The notes: a model not told the origin generated them from the letters alone. DNA of 64,000 nucleotides from Amycolatopsis lurida (GCF_900105055.1 NZ_FNTA01000004.1:5735501-5799500), one strand, 5' to 3'. Counted from the first letter of the stretch, positions 40,927 to 52,037 are shown. Made by a program: numbers and translations.

Positions 40927-42513
40927 GTGAAGGCCCGAACCCGACTACTGCCACTAGGCGCGGCCGCCATCCTGTTGCCGACGCTGCTCAGCGGAAACGC
41001 CCAAGCCGCTGATGTCCTTTTGTACCAAGGTAAAGCCGTCCTGGTCTCCTCGGTGGAGTCCTCATCCTACGGCGGTCCGCTCGCCGTGGACGGCAAGAGC
41101 ACCACCCGCTGGGCGAGCGCGGAAGGCATCGACCCGCAGTTCATCCGCGTCGACCTCGGCGGCCCTTCGGCCATCAACCGGGTCAAGCTGAACTGGGAGG
41201 CGGCGTACGCCTCCGCGTACCGGCTGGAAGTCTCCAACGACGGCTCGGCGTGGACCCCGATCAAGTCCGTCACCAACGGCAACGGCGGGACCGACGACCT
41301 CACCGGGCTGGCCGCGCGCGGCCGTTACCTGCGCCTCGTCGGCACCAAACGCGCCACCAGCTACGGCTACTCCCTTTGGGAGATGCAGGTTTACGGGACG
41401 TCGGACTCCTCCGGCGACACGCAGGCGCCCACCGCGCCGTCGAACCTCAAGGCGGGTTCGGTCACTTCGTCCACTGTGGACCTGACGTGGACCGGCTCGA
41501 CGGACAACGTCGGCGTCAGCGGCTACGAGGTGCTGCGCAACGGCCAGGTCGTCGGCACTACTGAAAGCGCTTCCTACACCGACAGCGGGCTGAGCGCGTC
41601 CACCGCGTACACCTACACCGTCCGCGCGAAGGACGCCGCCGGCAACACCTCGGCGGCCAGCAACCAGATCCAGGCGACCACGCAGGCGGGCGGTTCTTCG
41701 TTCGTCCTCGCCGCCTCCGGTGACATCGCCGAACAGTGCACCGCTTCGTCGTCTTCGTGCATCCACCCGAAGACGGCCGCGCTGGTCGGCCAGATGAACC
41801 CGGCCGCGGTCATCACCATGGGCGACAACCAGTACGACGACGCCCATATCGAGGACTTCACGAAGTACTTCGACAAGACCTGGGGCAAGTACAAGAACAT
41901 CATGCACCCGGTCCCCGGCAACCACGAGACCTACGACCACACCCCGCTCGGTGCCTACAAGCAGTACTTCGGCAAGATCGCGACGCCGAACGGGAAGACC
42001 TACTACAGCTGGGAAATGGGCAACTGGCACTTCGTCGCCATCGACAGCACGGAGTTCTCGCCCGGCCTGGCCGCGAACGCGATCAGCGACGAGCAGCTGA
42101 ACTGGATCAAGCAGGACCTGAAGAACAACACCAAGCCCTGCGTCGCCGCGTACTACCACCACCCGCGCTACACCTCGGGTGACCACGGCGACAACAGCAA
42201 GATGGCCACCCTCTGGGAGACCCTGGTCCAGAACAAGGTCGACCTGGTGCTCAATGGGCACGACCACCACTACGAGCGGTTCTATCCGCAGAACGCCGAC
42301 GGCGACAAGGACCCCGCGGGTCCGGTGCAGATCATCGGCGGCGGTGGCGGGGCGAGCCTGTACCCGGTCAAGACCGAGCACCCGGCCACGGCGAAGGCGA
42401 TCTCGACCTACGGCGTGCTCAAGCTGAACATGTCGGACAACGCCTTCTCGACCCAGCTGATCGGTCTGGACGGCAAGACCATCGACTCCTCGCCCACCTA
42501 CACCTGCCACTGA
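40927..42513 (+). CDS. Secreted metallophosphoesterase with F5/8-C and FN3 domains
   Basis: A 528-residue exported protein. A signal peptide (residues 1-28, cut after NAQA) is followed by a discoidin/CBM32-like domain (about 30-158, AVDGKSTTRWASAEG and YLRLVGTKRATSYGYSLWEM), a fibronectin type III domain (about 165-255), and a calcineurin-like domain with GDNQYDD, GNHETYDH, YYHHPRY and GHDHHYERF metal-site motifs (about 260-528). It likely hydrolyses phosphate esters outside the cell while the first domain binds glycans. The GTG start at 40927 follows GGGGAGATC. A terminator hairpin follows. Confidence 0.93.
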   Translation: MKARTRLLPLGAAAILLPTLLSGNAQAADVLLYQGKAVLVSSVESSSYGGPLAVDGKSTTRWASAEGIDPQFIRVDLGGPSAINRVKLNWEAAYASAYRLEVSNDGSAWTPIKSVTNGNGGTDDLTGLAARGRYLRLVGTKRATSYGYSLWEMQVYGTSDSSGDTQAPTAPSNLKAGSVTSSTVDLTWTGSTDNVGVSGYEVLRNGQVVGTTESASYTDSGLSASTAYTYTVRAKDAAGNTSAASNQIQATTQAGGSSFVLAASGDIAEQCTASSSSCIHPKTAALVGQMNPAAVITMGDNQYDDAHIEDFTKYFDKTWGKYKNIMHPVPGNHETYDHTPLGAYKQYFGKIATPNGKTYYSWEMGNWHFVAIDSTEFSPGLAANAISDEQLNWIKQDLKNNTKPCVAAYYHHPRYTSGDHGDNSKMATLWETLVQNKVDLVLNGHDHHYERFYPQNADGDKDPAGPVQIIGGGGGASLYPVKTEHPATAKAISTYGVLKLNMSDNAFSTQLIGLDGKTIDSSPTYTCH

Positions 42514-42526
42514 TCCTCGCGATCCG

Positions 42527-42555
42527 GGTGCCGGGTCGCGCTGCGACCCGGCACC
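42527..42555 (+). terminator. 13-bp-arm terminator hairpin
   Basis: Arms 42527-42539 and 42543-42555 (GGTGCCGGGTCGC and its complement) with a GCT loop, 14 bp after the phosphoesterase stop. The next gene is on the same strand, so this acts in one direction. Confidence 0.8.
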
Positions 42556-42579
42556 TCCTCACGGCGCTGGAGGTCTCCT

Positions 42580-43824
42580 ATGTACATAGCCACCAGTAGG
42601 GGAGCGGACGCCGCGGCGGACGTCCCGAAGAGCGGCGTGAAACGGGCCGTCACCGGGAACGTCGTCGCGCTCGGCCTGGTCAGCCTGGTCACCGACATCT
42701 CGTCGGAGATGGTGACCGCGGTCCTGCCGCTCTACCTGGTCCTCGGTCTCGGTCTCAGCCCGCTGCAGTTCGGCGTGCTCGACGGCCTCTACTCCGGTGT
42801 CACCGCCGTCGTCCGGCTCGTCGGCGGGCATCTCGCGGACCGGTGGCAGCGGCTCAAGGCGGTCGCCTGCTTCGGTTACGGCATCTCCGCGCTGGGCAAG
42901 ATCGGCCTGATGATGGCGGGTTCGTCCACCGTCGCGATCGGCGCGGTACTCGCCGCCGACCGCACCGGCAAAGGAGTCCGGACCGCGCCGCGGGACGCGT
43001 TGATCACCTTGAGCAGCGAGCCGGAACACCTCGGCCGCGCGTTCGGTGTGCACCGCGCGATGGACACCTTCGGCGCGTTCCTCGGCCCGCTGGTCGCGAT
43101 GGCCGTGCTGTGGCTCAGTCTCGGCAGCTACGACTCGGTGTTCTTCACGAGCTTCTGCATTGCCGCGATCGGCGTGATCATCCTGGTGGTGCTGGTCAAG
43201 GACCACCAGCCCAAACCGCGGGCCGAACGCCCCAAGGTCTCCTTGCGGGAGACCGCCGGCCTGATCCGGCAGGCGTCGTTCCGCCGGATCTGCGTCTGGG
43301 CGGCGCTGCTGGGCCTGGTCACCCTCAGCGATTCGTTCCTCTACCTCGTGCTGCAGCGCCGCTGGGAACTCGGCGCGGTCTTCTTCCCCTTGCTGCCGCT
43401 GGGAACCGCCGGCGTGTACCTGCTGCTGGCCGTCCCGTTCGGCAGGCTTTCGGACCGGATCGGCCGCTGGAAGGTGTTCCTCGGCGGGCACGTCGCGCTG
43501 GTCGTCGCGCTGCTGGCGCTGCTCGGTCCGGTGGACGGCGGCATCCTCGCGGTGCTGGCGCTCGTGCTGCACGGTGTCTTCTACGCGGCCACCGACGGTG
43601 TGCTGATGGCCGCCGCCGGGCCGCTGCTGCCCGAGCACCAGCGGGCGAGCGGGCTGGCGCTCGTGCAGACGGGGCAGGCGACCACGCGCATGCTCGCGTC
43701 CGTCCTTTTCGGACTCGCCTGGACCACGTGGGACCTGCACGCCGCGGTACTGGTCGCCGCGGGCGCGCTGGCCGTGGTGGTCGTCGCGGCGGCGGTGCTC
43801 CGTCCTTTGCGGACATACGCATGA
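42580..43824 (+). CDS. MFS transporter
   Basis: A 414-residue twelve-helix transporter. SSEMVTAVLPLYLVLGLGLS and DRTGKGVRTAPRDALI are typical of the YfmO/fosmidomycin-resistance-like branch, with ADRWQRL as motif A. ATG at 42580 follows GGAGGTCTCCT. Its stop overlaps the start of the next gene by 4 bp, so transporter and propeller protein are made together; that pairing suggests export linked to an envelope component. Confidence 0.9.
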   Translation: MYIATSRGADAAADVPKSGVKRAVTGNVVALGLVSLVTDISSEMVTAVLPLYLVLGLGLSPLQFGVLDGLYSGVTAVVRLVGGHLADRWQRLKAVACFGYGISALGKIGLMMAGSSTVAIGAVLAADRTGKGVRTAPRDALITLSSEPEHLGRAFGVHRAMDTFGAFLGPLVAMAVLWLSLGSYDSVFFTSFCIAAIGVIILVVLVKDHQPKPRAERPKVSLRETAGLIRQASFRRICVWAALLGLVTLSDSFLYLVLQRRWELGAVFFPLLPLGTAGVYLLLAVPFGRLSDRIGRWKVFLGGHVALVVALLALLGPVDGGILAVLALVLHGVFYAATDGVLMAAAGPLLPEHQRASGLALVQTGQATTRMLASVLFGLAWTTWDLHAAVLVAAGALAVVVVAAAVLRPLRTYA

Positions 43825-44804
43825 AGGCGCGGATTCTCGGCGTGGTGGCGGCGGTCGTCGTCCTGATCGCGGCGGCCGTCGGCTACGGTGTCGTCTCCCG
43901 GGACCGCGGACCGGACGTCAACTCCGTCGCCGTCGTGTCCGGGCAGCCGGTTTCGGTGCAGGCCAAGGGGCAGCTGCTGTTCCGCAACACCGCCGAAGGC
44001 CCCGACTTCGGCCATCTCGCCACCGTCCCGGCCGACCGGCCCGGCGAGCCGAGGAAGGTGTCCGGCCTCAGCTGCGACCGGTTCGCCGCCTCGGCGGGGA
44101 CCGCGCTGTGCCTGGCCGCCCAGCCGGGGGTGCTGCCGCCGATGACCGACGTCATCGTGCTGGACAAGGACCTCACGGAGATCCGCCGGATCGAACTGCC
44201 CGGCACCCCGAGCCGCGGCCGGGTCTCGCCGGACGGGAAGCTCGCCTACTGGACGCTGTTCGTCAACGGGGATTCCTACGCGGAGACCGGGTTTTCGACC
44301 AGGGCGGGGATCTTCGACCTGACCACCGGGAAGCTGATGAAGAGCATCGAGGAGATGGGGCTCCTGCTCGACGGCAAGCCGTACTACTCGTCCGACGTCA
44401 ACTACTGGGGGATCACCTTCACTCCCGACGGCAAGCGCTTCTACGCGACCGTGGGGACGAAGGGGAAGACGTACCTGGTCGAGGCGGACTACGAGAAGCT
44501 CGTCGCGAGGATGATCCGGGAGAACGTCGAATGCCCGTCGCTCTCACCGGACGGGAAGCGGATCGCCTTCAAGAAGAAGGTTTCCGCCGATCTCGCGGCG
44601 CCGTGGCGGCTCGCCGTCCTCGATCTGGCGTCCGGGAAGGAGACCATGCTGGCCGAGACGCGCAGCGTGGACGACCAGGCGACCTGGCTCGACGACCGGA
44701 CCGTGGCGTACGGCGTCGACTCGGCGATCTGGGCGGTTCCGGCGGACGGGAGCGGGGCGGCCCGGGAGCTGGTCCAGCGGGCAAGTTCGCCTGCGGGCGT
44801 GTAG
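43821..44804 (+). CDS. Membrane-anchored beta-propeller (TolB/PD40-like) protein
   Basis: A 327-residue protein with an N-terminal membrane anchor or uncleaved signal (ILGVVAAVVVLIAAAVGYGV, residues 5-24) and repeats of the PD40 type: RVSPDGKLAYW, FTPDGKRFYATV, LSPDGKRIAFKKK, each with xSPDGK. It is probably outside the membrane. ATGA overlap with the MFS gene shows coupling. A solute-binding or regulatory role for the transporter is inferred only from this linkage. The stop abuts a hairpin. Confidence 0.82.
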   Translation: MKARILGVVAAVVVLIAAAVGYGVVSRDRGPDVNSVAVVSGQPVSVQAKGQLLFRNTAEGPDFGHLATVPADRPGEPRKVSGLSCDRFAASAGTALCLAAQPGVLPPMTDVIVLDKDLTEIRRIELPGTPSRGRVSPDGKLAYWTLFVNGDSYAETGFSTRAGIFDLTTGKLMKSIEEMGLLLDGKPYYSSDVNYWGITFTPDGKRFYATVGTKGKTYLVEADYEKLVARMIRENVECPSLSPDGKRIAFKKKVSADLAAPWRLAVLDLASGKETMLAETRSVDDQATWLDDRTVAYGVDSAIWAVPADGSGAARELVQRASSPAGV

Positions 44805-44860
44805 TGGGTCTCGTGAGTGGCAAGGACGGTTCTAACCGTCCTTGCCACTCACGAGACCCA
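44805..44860. terminator. Perfect 27-bp-arm hairpin
   Basis: Arms 44805-44831 and 44834-44860, exact. The left arm begins at the base after the propeller gene stop and the right arm encodes the last codons of the convergent macro-domain gene, so one element serves both genes. Confidence 0.88.
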
Positions 44861-45377
44861 TCGCCTCCGCCTGCTCGCGGAACACGTCGTAGGCGGCCTT
44901 CCCGAACAGGACGAACCGCACCAGCTCCACCGAGCACGCCCCGGCCGAGAGCGTGGTCACCACCGTTTCGAGGGCGATCTCCGCCGCGGATTCGACCGGC
45001 CACCGGTAAATCCCGGTCGAGATCGCGGGGAACGCGACGGTGTGCGCGCCGAGGTCGGCGGCCACGTGCAGCGAGTTGCGGTGGCAGGCGGCCAGCAAAG
45101 CCGAGCGGTCTTCGGAGTCGGACCACACCGGCCCCACGGTGTGCACCACCCAGCGCGCCGGGAGGCGGCCCGCCGTGGTCGCGACCGCCTCTCCGGTCTT
45201 CAGTCCCTTGCCGTAGTGCCCCGCGCGCAGGGCCCGGCATTCGGTGAGGATCTCCGGTCCGCCGCGGCGGTGGATCGCGCCGTCCACCCCGCCGCCCCCG
45301 AGCAGTGAGGAATTCGCGGCGTTGACCACGACGTCGACCTGCTGTTCGGTGATGTCGCCTTCGACCAGTTCGATCAT
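44832..45377 (-). CDS. Macro domain protein (ADP-ribose/O-acetyl-ADP-ribose hydrolase type)
   Basis: A 181-residue single macro domain of the MacroD/YmdB type. It starts MIELVEGDITEQQVDVVVNA and continues ANSSLLGGGGVDGAIHRRGG, the ADP-ribose pocket; later AVATTAGRLPARWVVHTVGP and AFPAISTGIYRWP are also diagnostic. It removes O-acetyl-ADP-ribose or mono-ADP-ribose from acidic residues. ATG at 45377 is close to the upstream hydrolase stop (14 bp), so read-through from the hydrolase/DUF998 operon is likely. Confidence 0.95.
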   Translation of the reverse strand: MIELVEGDITEQQVDVVVNAANSSLLGGGGVDGAIHRRGGPEILTECRALRAGHYGKGLKTGEAVATTAGRLPARWVVHTVGPVWSDSEDRSALLAACHRNSLHVAADLGAHTVAFPAISTGIYRWPVESAAEIALETVVTTLSAGACSVELVRFVLFGKAAYDVFREQAEAMGLVSGKDG

Positions 45378-45390
45378 CGTGATCGCTCCG

Positions 45391-46188
45391 TCAGTCGGTG
45401 AAGTACTCGATCAGTATCGGGGCAACGGCCTTCGGCTTGAGCATATGCGTCTGGCCCTCGATCGTGCGGTACTCGGCGCCGGGCACCGCCTTCGCCAGCG
45501 CGGCGACACCGTTGCGGATCCACGCGGGGCTCTTGCCGCCGTCCATGACCAGCGTCGGCACGGAAACGCTCGCCCAGCGGCCCTCGGGCAGCGGGGTGCC
45601 GTCGTGCAGACCGTCGAAGAGGGCGGCGTCGTAACGCAGCGTCGGCGCGACCTTCTTCAGCTTCGGCCAGGCGGGCATGAACTGCATCATGAACACGACC
45701 GGGGCCGGGACGCGGACGCCTTCCCGCATGAACGTCTTGATCGCGGTGCCGGGGCGCCCGGCGGCGATGGCCTTCTCCAGCCGTTCGTCGTAGTCGGCCG
45801 GGACCGGCGGGCGGGTGTCGTCGACGACCAGGGGGAACTCGTAGACCGCCAGTTTCGTGATGGGGAGCCCGGCTTTCGCGGCTTCGAGGGCGAGGGCGGC
45901 GCCGGACGAGATCCCGTAGACGCAGGCGGTCCCGCCCGCTTCCTTGATCAGGGCCGCGATGTCCTCGACCTCGCGGGCGACGGAGAACGGTGCGGTGTCT
46001 CCGCTTTCGCCGCGGCCGCGGCGGTCGTAGGTGTAGACGGTGAAGTGGGCGGCCAGTTCGGCGGCCAGCGGCGTGGCCGGGCCGAACTCGCGGTGGCACA
46101 TCGCGCCGTCGACCAGGATGACGGCGGGGCCGGAGCCGGTGCGGGTGTAGGCGATGGTGGTGCCGTCTTGCGAGGTCACGGTGCTCAT
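45391..46188 (-). CDS. Alpha/beta hydrolase
   Basis: A 265-residue hydrolase. Nucleophile elbow is YGISSGAAL (GxSxG), the oxyanion region is VILVDGAMCHREFGP and the likely catalytic His is in EGQTHMLKP. YTYDRRGRGESGDT is standard for the family. ATG at 46188 with a GGAGAATTCCCGCC site; the much longer open frame to 46950 is spurious because it crosses the DUF998 gene. It follows DUF998 by 23 bp, giving a two- or three-gene operon. Confidence 0.9.
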   Translation of the reverse strand: MSTVTSQDGTTIAYTRTGSGPAVILVDGAMCHREFGPATPLAAELAAHFTVYTYDRRGRGESGDTAPFSVAREVEDIAALIKEAGGTACVYGISSGAALALEAAKAGLPITKLAVYEFPLVVDDTRPPVPADYDERLEKAIAAGRPGTAIKTFMREGVRVPAPVVFMMQFMPAWPKLKKVAPTLRYDAALFDGLHDGTPLPEGRWASVSVPTLVMDGGKSPAWIRNGVAALAKAVPGAEYRTIEGQTHMLKPKAVAPILIEYFTD

Positions 46189-46211
46189 GGCGGGAATTCT
46201 CCTCGGGTGGT

Positions 46212-46856
46212 CTAGCGAGCGGAACGGAGGATGACGGCGGTGACCCAGCCCCAGGCCAGCATCACGGTGGCCCAGAAGGCGAGCATCACGGGGGCGTTCG
46301 CGTTGCCGGAGCTGATCCCGGCGAAGGAGGCGAAGAACGCGATGCCGGTGGCGCGGGAGTAGACGGCCCAACCGCGGTGTCCTTCGCGGGAGAAGCGGCT
46401 CGCGAACACGAAGGTCGCGACGATCAGCGACAGGAAACCGATCGAGCCGGCGGCCATGTGCAGGACGCCCGCGGTGCTGATGGTGGCCTGGCCGGACCCC
46501 GCCGGGAAGCCGTTGCCGGGGTCGGCCTTGAAGACCGCGGCGAAGAGCAGGCTGACGCCGAAGACGCCCAGCAGCCGTGGCCCCCACGTGCCGCCTCTGC
46601 CCGGTGCGAGCGTCCGGCTCAGCCCGATCGCTCCGGCGAGCATCAGGACGCCGGTGAACAGGAAGTTCGTCACCTGGATCCAGCCCGCGTCGCCGTTGCT
46701 CAGCATGCTCGCCGGGTGCTTCGTCACGTCGAAGCCGTCGCGGGCAGCGGCCTGGACGAACGTGGTCAGGAAGTACAGCGGACCCGAGACGGCGCCGCAG
46801 GCGAGCAGGGCGCGGGCCGGCAGTGCGACGGGGATCCGGGTGGCGGTGATGGTCAT
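46212..46856 (-). CDS. DUF998 membrane protein
   Basis: A 214-residue protein with six membrane helices (ALLACGAVSGPLYFLTTFVQ, then FTGVLMLAGAIGLSRTLAPG, LGVFGVSLLFAAVFKADPG, and so on) matching DUF998; HPASMLSNGDAGWIQVTNF is the diagnostic loop. ATG at 46856 is preferred to an upstream start at 46922. Function unknown; some members are linked to environmental-signal operons with small hydrolases, as here. It probably heads the operon with the hydrolase and macro-domain genes. Confidence 0.9.
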   Translation of the reverse strand: MTITATRIPVALPARALLACGAVSGPLYFLTTFVQAAARDGFDVTKHPASMLSNGDAGWIQVTNFLFTGVLMLAGAIGLSRTLAPGRGGTWGPRLLGVFGVSLLFAAVFKADPGNGFPAGSGQATISTAGVLHMAAGSIGFLSLIVATFVFASRFSREGHRGWAVYSRATGIAFFASFAGISSGNANAPVMLAFWATVMLAWGWVTAVILRSAR

Positions 46857-46915
46857 CGTTTCGGCCTTTCGGGGCGGCGGGTGCGTTGGCACAACTCTCG
46901 CTCCGAAAGTCTCGG

Positions 46916-46938
46916 TTGTCAAGACAAAAAAACTTGTC
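46916..46938 (-). promoter_or_regulatory. TTGTC/GACAA operator over a -35 element
   Basis: TTGTC-AA-GACAA (46916-46927) and an overlapping GACAA...TTGTC pair (46923-46938) lie 60 bp upstream of the DUF998 ATG. Read on the minus strand they contain TTGACA (46922-46917) as a -35, so a bound repressor of the MarR/TetR type would block transcription. Confidence 0.5.
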
Positions 46939-46980
46939 GGTGGCGCCCAAGGGACACCGCGAGGTGTCCCAACGGGGTGA

Positions 46981-48114
46981 CTACTTGACGTTTCGCAAGG
47001 TCAGGAGGGTGATTTCGCTGGGTGCGAAGACGCGCAGCGGCGGTCCCCAGAAGCCGGTGCCGCGGCTCGTGTAGAGCTGCGTGCGCTCGCCGTGGCGCGA
47101 AAGACCGGCCAGTACGGGCTGGTCGAGCCGGACCAGGAGATGGAACGGCCAGATCTGGCCGCCGTGGGTATGGCCGGAGATCTGGAGATCGATCCCGGCC
47201 TCGGCGGCCTGCTTGACCTGCTTCGGCTGGTGCGCGAGCAGGACGACCGGCGTGTCCGAGGTGACGCCGTCGAGCGCGGCGGGGAGGTCGGGGCCGTGAC
47301 CGGGCAGGCCGGACGCGGCGCCGGTCGGGTCGTCGATGCCGGCGAAGACGAGCGTGTCCCCGCCTTGGCGGACCTTCGCGTGCCGGTTGTGCAGCGTGTC
47401 CCAGCCGAGGTCGCGCATGTGATCGAGCCAGGCCTGCGCTTCGCCGAAGTACTCGTGGTTGCCGGTGATGTAGAACTTGCCGAGTTTCGCCCGCACCTTC
47501 CCGAGCGGCGCCACCTGCTCCCGGCGTTTCGCGACGGAGCCGTCGGCGAGGTCCCCCGCATGGGCGACGACGTCCGCGTCGAGTTCGTTCACCGCCTCGA
47601 CGACCTTCTCCGACCATTTCGTCCGGTTCAGCGGGCCGAAATGGGTGTCGGTGATGATCGCGAAGCGGAGCCCGTCGAGTCCCGCGCCGAGACGAGGGAG
47701 CACGACGTCGAGTTCCTTGAGCCTCGGCACGCGCCGGGCCTCGAACATCCCGTACGCCGCCAGCGCCGCGAAGGCGACCAGGACGACGCCGGACACAATT
47801 CCCGCCGCACTGTCCACTCCGGACACGGCGAGGACGAGACGCAGCACGTTTCCGAGTATCGACAAGGAGAACAGCAGCCAGATCAGCCCGAGGGAGAGGT
47901 CGCCGATCTTCGCCGCGAGATCACGCTGCCACGGGCCGTGGCCGAGGACCATGCACGCGGGGACGGCGACCGCGGCGGCGGCGAACACGATCGTGCCGAG
48001 GACTTCGAGCGCGGCCGGGAGCTCGGGGGAGCCGACGATCGTCCACCACGGCACTCCGAACAGGAGGGCGAGAACGGCGATCAGCGCGGCGACGCGGGCA
48101 AGGATGCGGGGCAT
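46981..48114 (-). CDS. Membrane metallophosphoesterase
   Basis: A 377-residue protein with four N-terminal membrane helices (about 1-130) and a calcineurin-like domain outside or facing the membrane: ITDTHFGP, HAGDLADG, ITGNHEYFG, LLAHQPKQ and ISGHTHGGQIWPF give the complete metal-binding set of the YkuE/LpxH-like group. Substrate may be a lipid phosphate or nucleotide. ATG at 48114 is preceded by an AGACCATTGGTCT palindrome. Confidence 0.93.
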   Translation of the reverse strand: MPRILARVAALIAVLALLFGVPWWTIVGSPELPAALEVLGTIVFAAAAVAVPACMVLGHGPWQRDLAAKIGDLSLGLIWLLFSLSILGNVLRLVLAVSGVDSAAGIVSGVVLVAFAALAAYGMFEARRVPRLKELDVVLPRLGAGLDGLRFAIITDTHFGPLNRTKWSEKVVEAVNELDADVVAHAGDLADGSVAKRREQVAPLGKVRAKLGKFYITGNHEYFGEAQAWLDHMRDLGWDTLHNRHAKVRQGGDTLVFAGIDDPTGAASGLPGHGPDLPAALDGVTSDTPVVLLAHQPKQVKQAAEAGIDLQISGHTHGGQIWPFHLLVRLDQPVLAGLSRHGERTQLYTSRGTGFWGPPLRVFAPSEITLLTLRNVK

Positions 48115-48132
48115 GATGCCGGCCAGACTAAC

Positions 48133-48145
48133 AGACCATTGGTCT
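48133..48145 (-). promoter_or_regulatory. TetR-type operator AGACCATTGGTCT
   Basis: Perfect 6-bp arms around one base, 18 bp upstream of the metallophosphoesterase start, within the expected promoter region. The matching regulator gene is not evident nearby. Confidence 0.5.
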
Positions 48146-48236
48146 CTACCGCCGTCCTCGCTGAGGGCGTCTCAGGTACGTCGACTTGGGGTCGCTTGGG
48201 GGCTGGGTCTCATCGGTGCGGCGTCTCACATGACCG

Positions 48237-48326
48237 GATGGACGACACGCGGCAGAGCCACGGCCCCGCTCGTGTCGTCCATCGACCACTTCTCACCGCC
48301 GCCGACGTCGCGAAAGCCACTTTCGC
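48237..48326. repeat. Two intergenic hairpins of the genome-wide family
   Basis: First stem: 48237-48249 with 48271-48283 (GATGGACGACACG, exact), related to 28611-28733. Second: GCGAAAG/CTTTCGC at 48310-48316 and 48320-48326, the core of the 40019-40071 hairpin. They lie between two same-strand genes, 33 bp after the UvrA-like gene stop. Confidence 0.75.
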
Positions 48327-48358
48327 AACACGCCGGCCTCGCTACTCAAGACAGCGCG

Positions 48359-50620
<2,262 letters not shown>

Positions 50621-50641
50621 GGCTCTCCCCTGGTTGGAACT

Positions 50642-50689
50642 CTTTAGCCTGTAAAGTGAGGGTAGCAGAGGTTAGTTTATGCTGTAAGG
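50642..50689. promoter_or_regulatory. Two copies of a 15-bp TetR operator
   Basis: CTTTAGCCTGTAAAG (50642-50656) and GTTTATGCTGTAAGG (50675-50689) agree at 11 of 15 positions; the first is palindromic at its ends (CTTTA/TAAAG). They fill the 78-bp spacer between the UvrA-like and TetR genes, so a dimer at each site could shut both promoters. Confidence 0.65.
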
Positions 50690-50698
50690 AGTTGGCAA

Positions 50699-51481
50699 GT
50701 GGTCGTCTACGCGGCGCAGGGGGATCCTCGGCGGTCGATGGCGCTGCTGTGGCGGACCGAGTCGCCGGACAGCGAGCGGCCCGGCCCCAAACCGGGGCTT
50801 TCGGTGGAGCTGATCGTCGAGACCGCCATCGCCATCGCGGACGCCGAAGGCATGGCGGGCCTTTCGATGCGGGCCGTCGGGGACCGGCTCGGCCGGACGG
50901 CGATGGCGCTCTACACGTATGTCCCGAGCAAGAGCGAACTCGTGGACCTCATGTACGACACGGCGCTCGCCGAGCTTCCGGCCACTTACGACGGGGACGG
51001 CTGGCGGGCCGACGCCGCGCGCTGGGCCGAGGATCTCTGGGACTTCTACCTGCGGCACCCTTGGGTTCTTCAGGTCTCGCAGGCGCGGCCGGTGCTCGGG
51101 CCGAACGAGTACGTCGTCCTGGAGGCGCTGGTGAAGATCCTGCGCCGGACCGGATTGCGGCCGACGGCGCTGCGGCGGCTGGTCAGCGCGCTGTACTCGT
51201 GCGTGCGCGAGCCCGCCAGGACGGCTTCGGAGGCGCGGCTGGCCGAAAAGGTGACAGGGCAGCCCGACGACGAGTGGTGGTACGCGCGCTCCGCGCATCT
51301 CGAGGAGGTTTCGCCGGACTTCGCCGAGCGGTTCCCGACGCTGACCTGGATGGAGAGCGAGCACGCGTTCCGGATGGAGGACGAGACGGTGTCCTATCTG
51401 GAGCAGGAGGCGAGGGAGGCCTTCGAGTTCTCGCTGGCCGTTCTCCTGGATGGAATCGAAGTGGCGACGAAAGCGGAGTAG
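50699..51481 (+). CDS. TetR-family regulator with TetR_C-type domain
   Basis: A 260-residue regulator with HTH LIVETAIAIADAEGMAGLSM and AVGDRLGRTAMALYTYVPSK. The longer C-terminal domain (WVLQVSQARPVLGPNEYVVL, LVSALYSCVREPARTASEAR) is of the tetracycline-repressor type, which binds bulky antibiotics. GTG at 50699 with AAGGAG site. It likely represses the divergent UvrA-like gene and the downstream nitroreductase 10 bp away. Confidence 0.9.
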   Translation: MVVYAAQGDPRRSMALLWRTESPDSERPGPKPGLSVELIVETAIAIADAEGMAGLSMRAVGDRLGRTAMALYTYVPSKSELVDLMYDTALAELPATYDGDGWRADAARWAEDLWDFYLRHPWVLQVSQARPVLGPNEYVVLEALVKILRRTGLRPTALRRLVSALYSCVREPARTASEARLAEKVTGQPDDEWWYARSAHLEEVSPDFAERFPTLTWMESEHAFRMEDETVSYLEQEAREAFEFSLAVLLDGIEVATKAE

Positions 51482-51491
51482 TCTTCTCCGC

Positions 51492-51923
51492 ATGCCCTCC
51501 GATTTCGCCTTGAAGACCATGAACGCCGTCCACCGCGTCATCCAGAAGGTCAGCGGCGGCCGCGCCGGCTGGCAGGTCGCCGGGATGACCGTCCTGGAAC
51601 TGACCACCATCGGCCGCAAATCCGGCCGGCCGCGCACCGTGCTGCTGACTTCGCCGCTGCGCGAGGGCGAGGCGTACGTCATCGTCGCCTCGCGCGGTGG
51701 CGACGACCAGCACCCGGCGTGGTTCCTCAACCTCCGCGACAACCCCGACGTCCAGGTGACCCTGAAGGGTGAGAGCGCGAAACCGATGGTCGCGAGCGTG
51801 GCCGACGCCGAGCAGCGCGCCCGCCTGTGGCCCAAGATCACCGCGGACTTCAAGAACTACGCGCAATACCAGACCAAGACCGAACGGGAGATTCCTGTCG
51901 TCCTGCTGACCCCGAAGGCGTAG
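51492..51923 (+). CDS. F420-dependent (Ddn-type) nitroreductase
   Basis: A 143-residue split beta-barrel protein. TVLELTTIGRKSGRPRTVLL is the signature of the deazaflavin-dependent nitroreductase (DDN/Rv3547-like) family, and HPAWFLNLRDNPDVQVTL is the matching F420 loop. F420H2 is the expected donor; substrates range from quinones to nitroimidazoles. ATG at 51492 follows the TetR gene by 10 bp. It might protect against the same toxin sensed by TetR. Confidence 0.92.
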   Translation: MPSDFALKTMNAVHRVIQKVSGGRAGWQVAGMTVLELTTIGRKSGRPRTVLLTSPLREGEAYVIVASRGGDDQHPAWFLNLRDNPDVQVTLKGESAKPMVASVADAEQRARLWPKITADFKNYAQYQTKTEREIPVVLLTPKA

Positions 51924-51996
51924 GTACCTCCAGGCGCTCAGGTTTCGGCGGCTTTCGCCTCGGCGCCTCTCCGAGCCGGCATCCCCCGCACGGGCC

Positions 51997-52010
51997 GGGT
52001 CCATCGGCCC
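51997..52010 (+). promoter_or_regulatory. DevR/OsdR-like box upstream of the PNPOx-DevS-DevR genes
   Basis: GGGTCCATCGGCCC agrees at 12 of 14 positions with GGGCCGATCGGCCC, which I recall as the core of Streptomyces DevR/OsdR sites. It ends 27 bp before the PNPOx GTG start, a promoter-proximal place, and the set encodes a DevR-like regulator. Confidence 0.55.
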
Positions 52011-52037
52011 TACCGGCGAGTCGGTAAGCCGGGGACC

